This document shows positions 62,701-64,000 of a stretch of 64,000 bases of DNA, piece by piece; position 1 is the stretch's first letter, and the number at the start of each line of letters is the position of its first letter. The stretch covers positions 28,604,166-28,668,165 of the forward strand of contig OZ022508.1 of the NCBI GenBank assembly GCA_963989385.1, written 5' to 3'. The notes below the pieces were generated by a model. The model was given only the letters and a program-made list of their open reading frames with translations. It ran no database searches and was not told the DNA's origin. This DNA is from Ctena decussata. Taxonomy: Eukaryota > Mollusca > Bivalvia > Lucinida > Lucinidae. The translations under genes were made by a program, and so were the position numbers.

Positions 62701-64000
62701 CCAAGATGGCCGCCATGCCCATATATGGTAAAAACCCTTCAAAACTCTTCTTCTCCAGAACCAAAAGGCCTATGACCTTGAAACTTGGTATGTAGCATCG
62801 GGCAGGCCGGCTTATCCTAGTTTATACAAATCATGACCTTGCTTTGACCTTGACGTAATTTACGGCATGGTCAACTTTATTACGTTAGGCTTTTATATGG
62901 AAAAACAATTAAACAGTGGATTTCTCAGAATCTATTTAAGTCTAAGGTACAATATGTTGTATACATGGTCGACCAAATGCCCAGATGAAGATATCATGTC
63001 TATAAAGGTCAAGGTCATTCCGTCAAACCATCCGTCGTCAAGATTTTCAAACATCTTCTCATCTGAAACCACTGGGGAGATTGAAGCCAAATTTCATATG
63101 GAGTCTCAGTGGGATGGGGGAACTAAAGTTTATACCCAGGATCTGGGTCACATGACCAAGATGGCCGCCATGCCCATATATGGTAAAAAACTTTCAAAAA
63201 TCGTCTTCTCCAGAACCAAAAGGCCTATGACCTTGAAACTTGGTATGTAGCTTTGGGCATGTGGGCCCATCATAGTTTATACAAATGATGACCTTGCGTT
63301 GACCTTGACCTAATTTACGACATGGTCAGCTTTGGTACATTAGGGGTTTATATGGGAAAACGCTTATACAGTGGATTTCTCAGAAACTATTTAAGTCTAA
63401 GGTACAATACGTGGTATATATGGTCAACTAAATGACCAGATGAAGATATTATGTCACTGAAGGTCAAGGTCATTTTGTCGGTCTGTCCATCATCATGATA
63501 TTTAAAACATCTTCTCCTCTGAAACCACTGGTCTGATTGAAGCTAAATTTCATATGGAGTCTTAAGTGTGATCGGGGAATAAAAGTTTGTTCTTGGGGTC
63601 TTGTCCAAGATGGCCGCCTTGCCCGTATATGGTAAAAACCCTTCAAAATCTTCTTCTCCAGAACCAAAAGGCATATGACCTTGAAACTTGGTATGTAGCT
63701 TTGGGCACTCAAGCCCATCATAGTTTATACAAATGATCGTGCGTTGACCTTGACCTAATTTATGACACTGTCAACTTTGGTACATTATGTAGGCTTTTAT
63801 ATGGGAAAATGCTTAAACAGTGGATTTTTCAGAAACTATTTAAGTCTAAGGTGCAATATTTGGTGTATATGGTTGATTAAATGACCAGATGAAGATATGG
63901 TAAAGGTCATTCTTTGACTTTTGTACAAGATCATTGAGATTCTGTCACCCGTCAACATTTTCAAACATCTTCTCAGAGGCCACTAGGGTCAGTTGAAGCC
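59769..64000. repeat. 455-bp tandem array running off the window end
   Basis: Left end AGCTCACCTGAGCC with the complement GGCTCATAGGTGAGCT (hairpin), then CGTCCGTCCGTCC microsatellite. Units of 455 bp start at about 60266, 60721, 61176, 61631, 62086, 62541 and 62996, with one more diverged copy after. The four from 60266 to 62085 are almost identical. Each carries the same 84-codon frame (MSLKVKVIPSDHPSSRFLNI at its start); this reflects unit identity, and later units break it, so I do not call it a gene. It sits where the PHF21A intron continues. Confidence 0.88.

Overview
This is a gene-poor, repeat-dense eukaryotic window, most likely from a bivalve mollusc. The evidence is spliceosomal introns, a nuclear pore gene, a chromatin-reader gene, several LINE clades, SINEs, hAT and Tigger-type MITEs, and many copies of modular elements that combine about 150-180 bp tandem monomers with CCGTC-type microsatellites and terminal hairpins, an architecture known from bivalves as pearl-like or HINE elements. 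The species cannot be fixed from the sequence alone. Two host genes are supported. NUP50 (nucleoporin 50) is complete on the minus strand: seven coding exons between 15678 and 3444 join in phase to 398 residues. PHF21A/BHC80 is on the plus strand: ten in-phase coding exons from 40656 to 55500 give the first 299 residues, and the PHD-finger exons must lie beyond the window. The two genes are divergent, separated by about 25 kb of mobile DNA. LAYOUT. 1-3430: modular tandem repeat and MITEs. 3444-15698: NUP50, with introns full of foldback elements, MITEs, a pearl-like element and a hAT MITE. 15930-17591: a 38-bp minisatellite (about 35 copies) that grew from the arm of a foldback element and was later hit by a tRNA-derived SINE. 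19268-24403: a young LTR retrotransposon (LTRs differ at 3 sites) with a gag but no pol. 24404-30356: a CR1/Jockey-like LINE and a Penelope-like fragment. 30357-34394: a long inverted repeat, a LINE fragment and a 180-bp tandem element. 35135-36062: a MITE splitting an open frame. 37909-40020: LINE pieces. 40656-55500: PHF21A, its introns hosting a 1.66-kb hAT element with a perfect 8-bp target duplication, SINEs and MITEs. 55618-64000: an inverted-repeat element, a 157-bp tandem element and a 455-bp array running off the window end. MOST NOTABLE. The LTR element at 19268-24403 has no pol. Where pol should be, and also in its 5' leader, it carries about 29 short RNA hairpins of unrelated stem sequence that share a pyrimidine-purine-pyrimidine triloop (UGU, or UAU in three). 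Stems covary between copies and G.U pairs are allowed only on the sense strand, which points to a selected RNA structure. Its Gag is also odd: a helix-hairpin-helix motif and a long RS-rich domain precede the capsid and zinc knuckle. I infer a trans-mobilised element whose RNA is bound by a protein that reads triloop hairpins, either its own Gag or a host Roquin-like protein.
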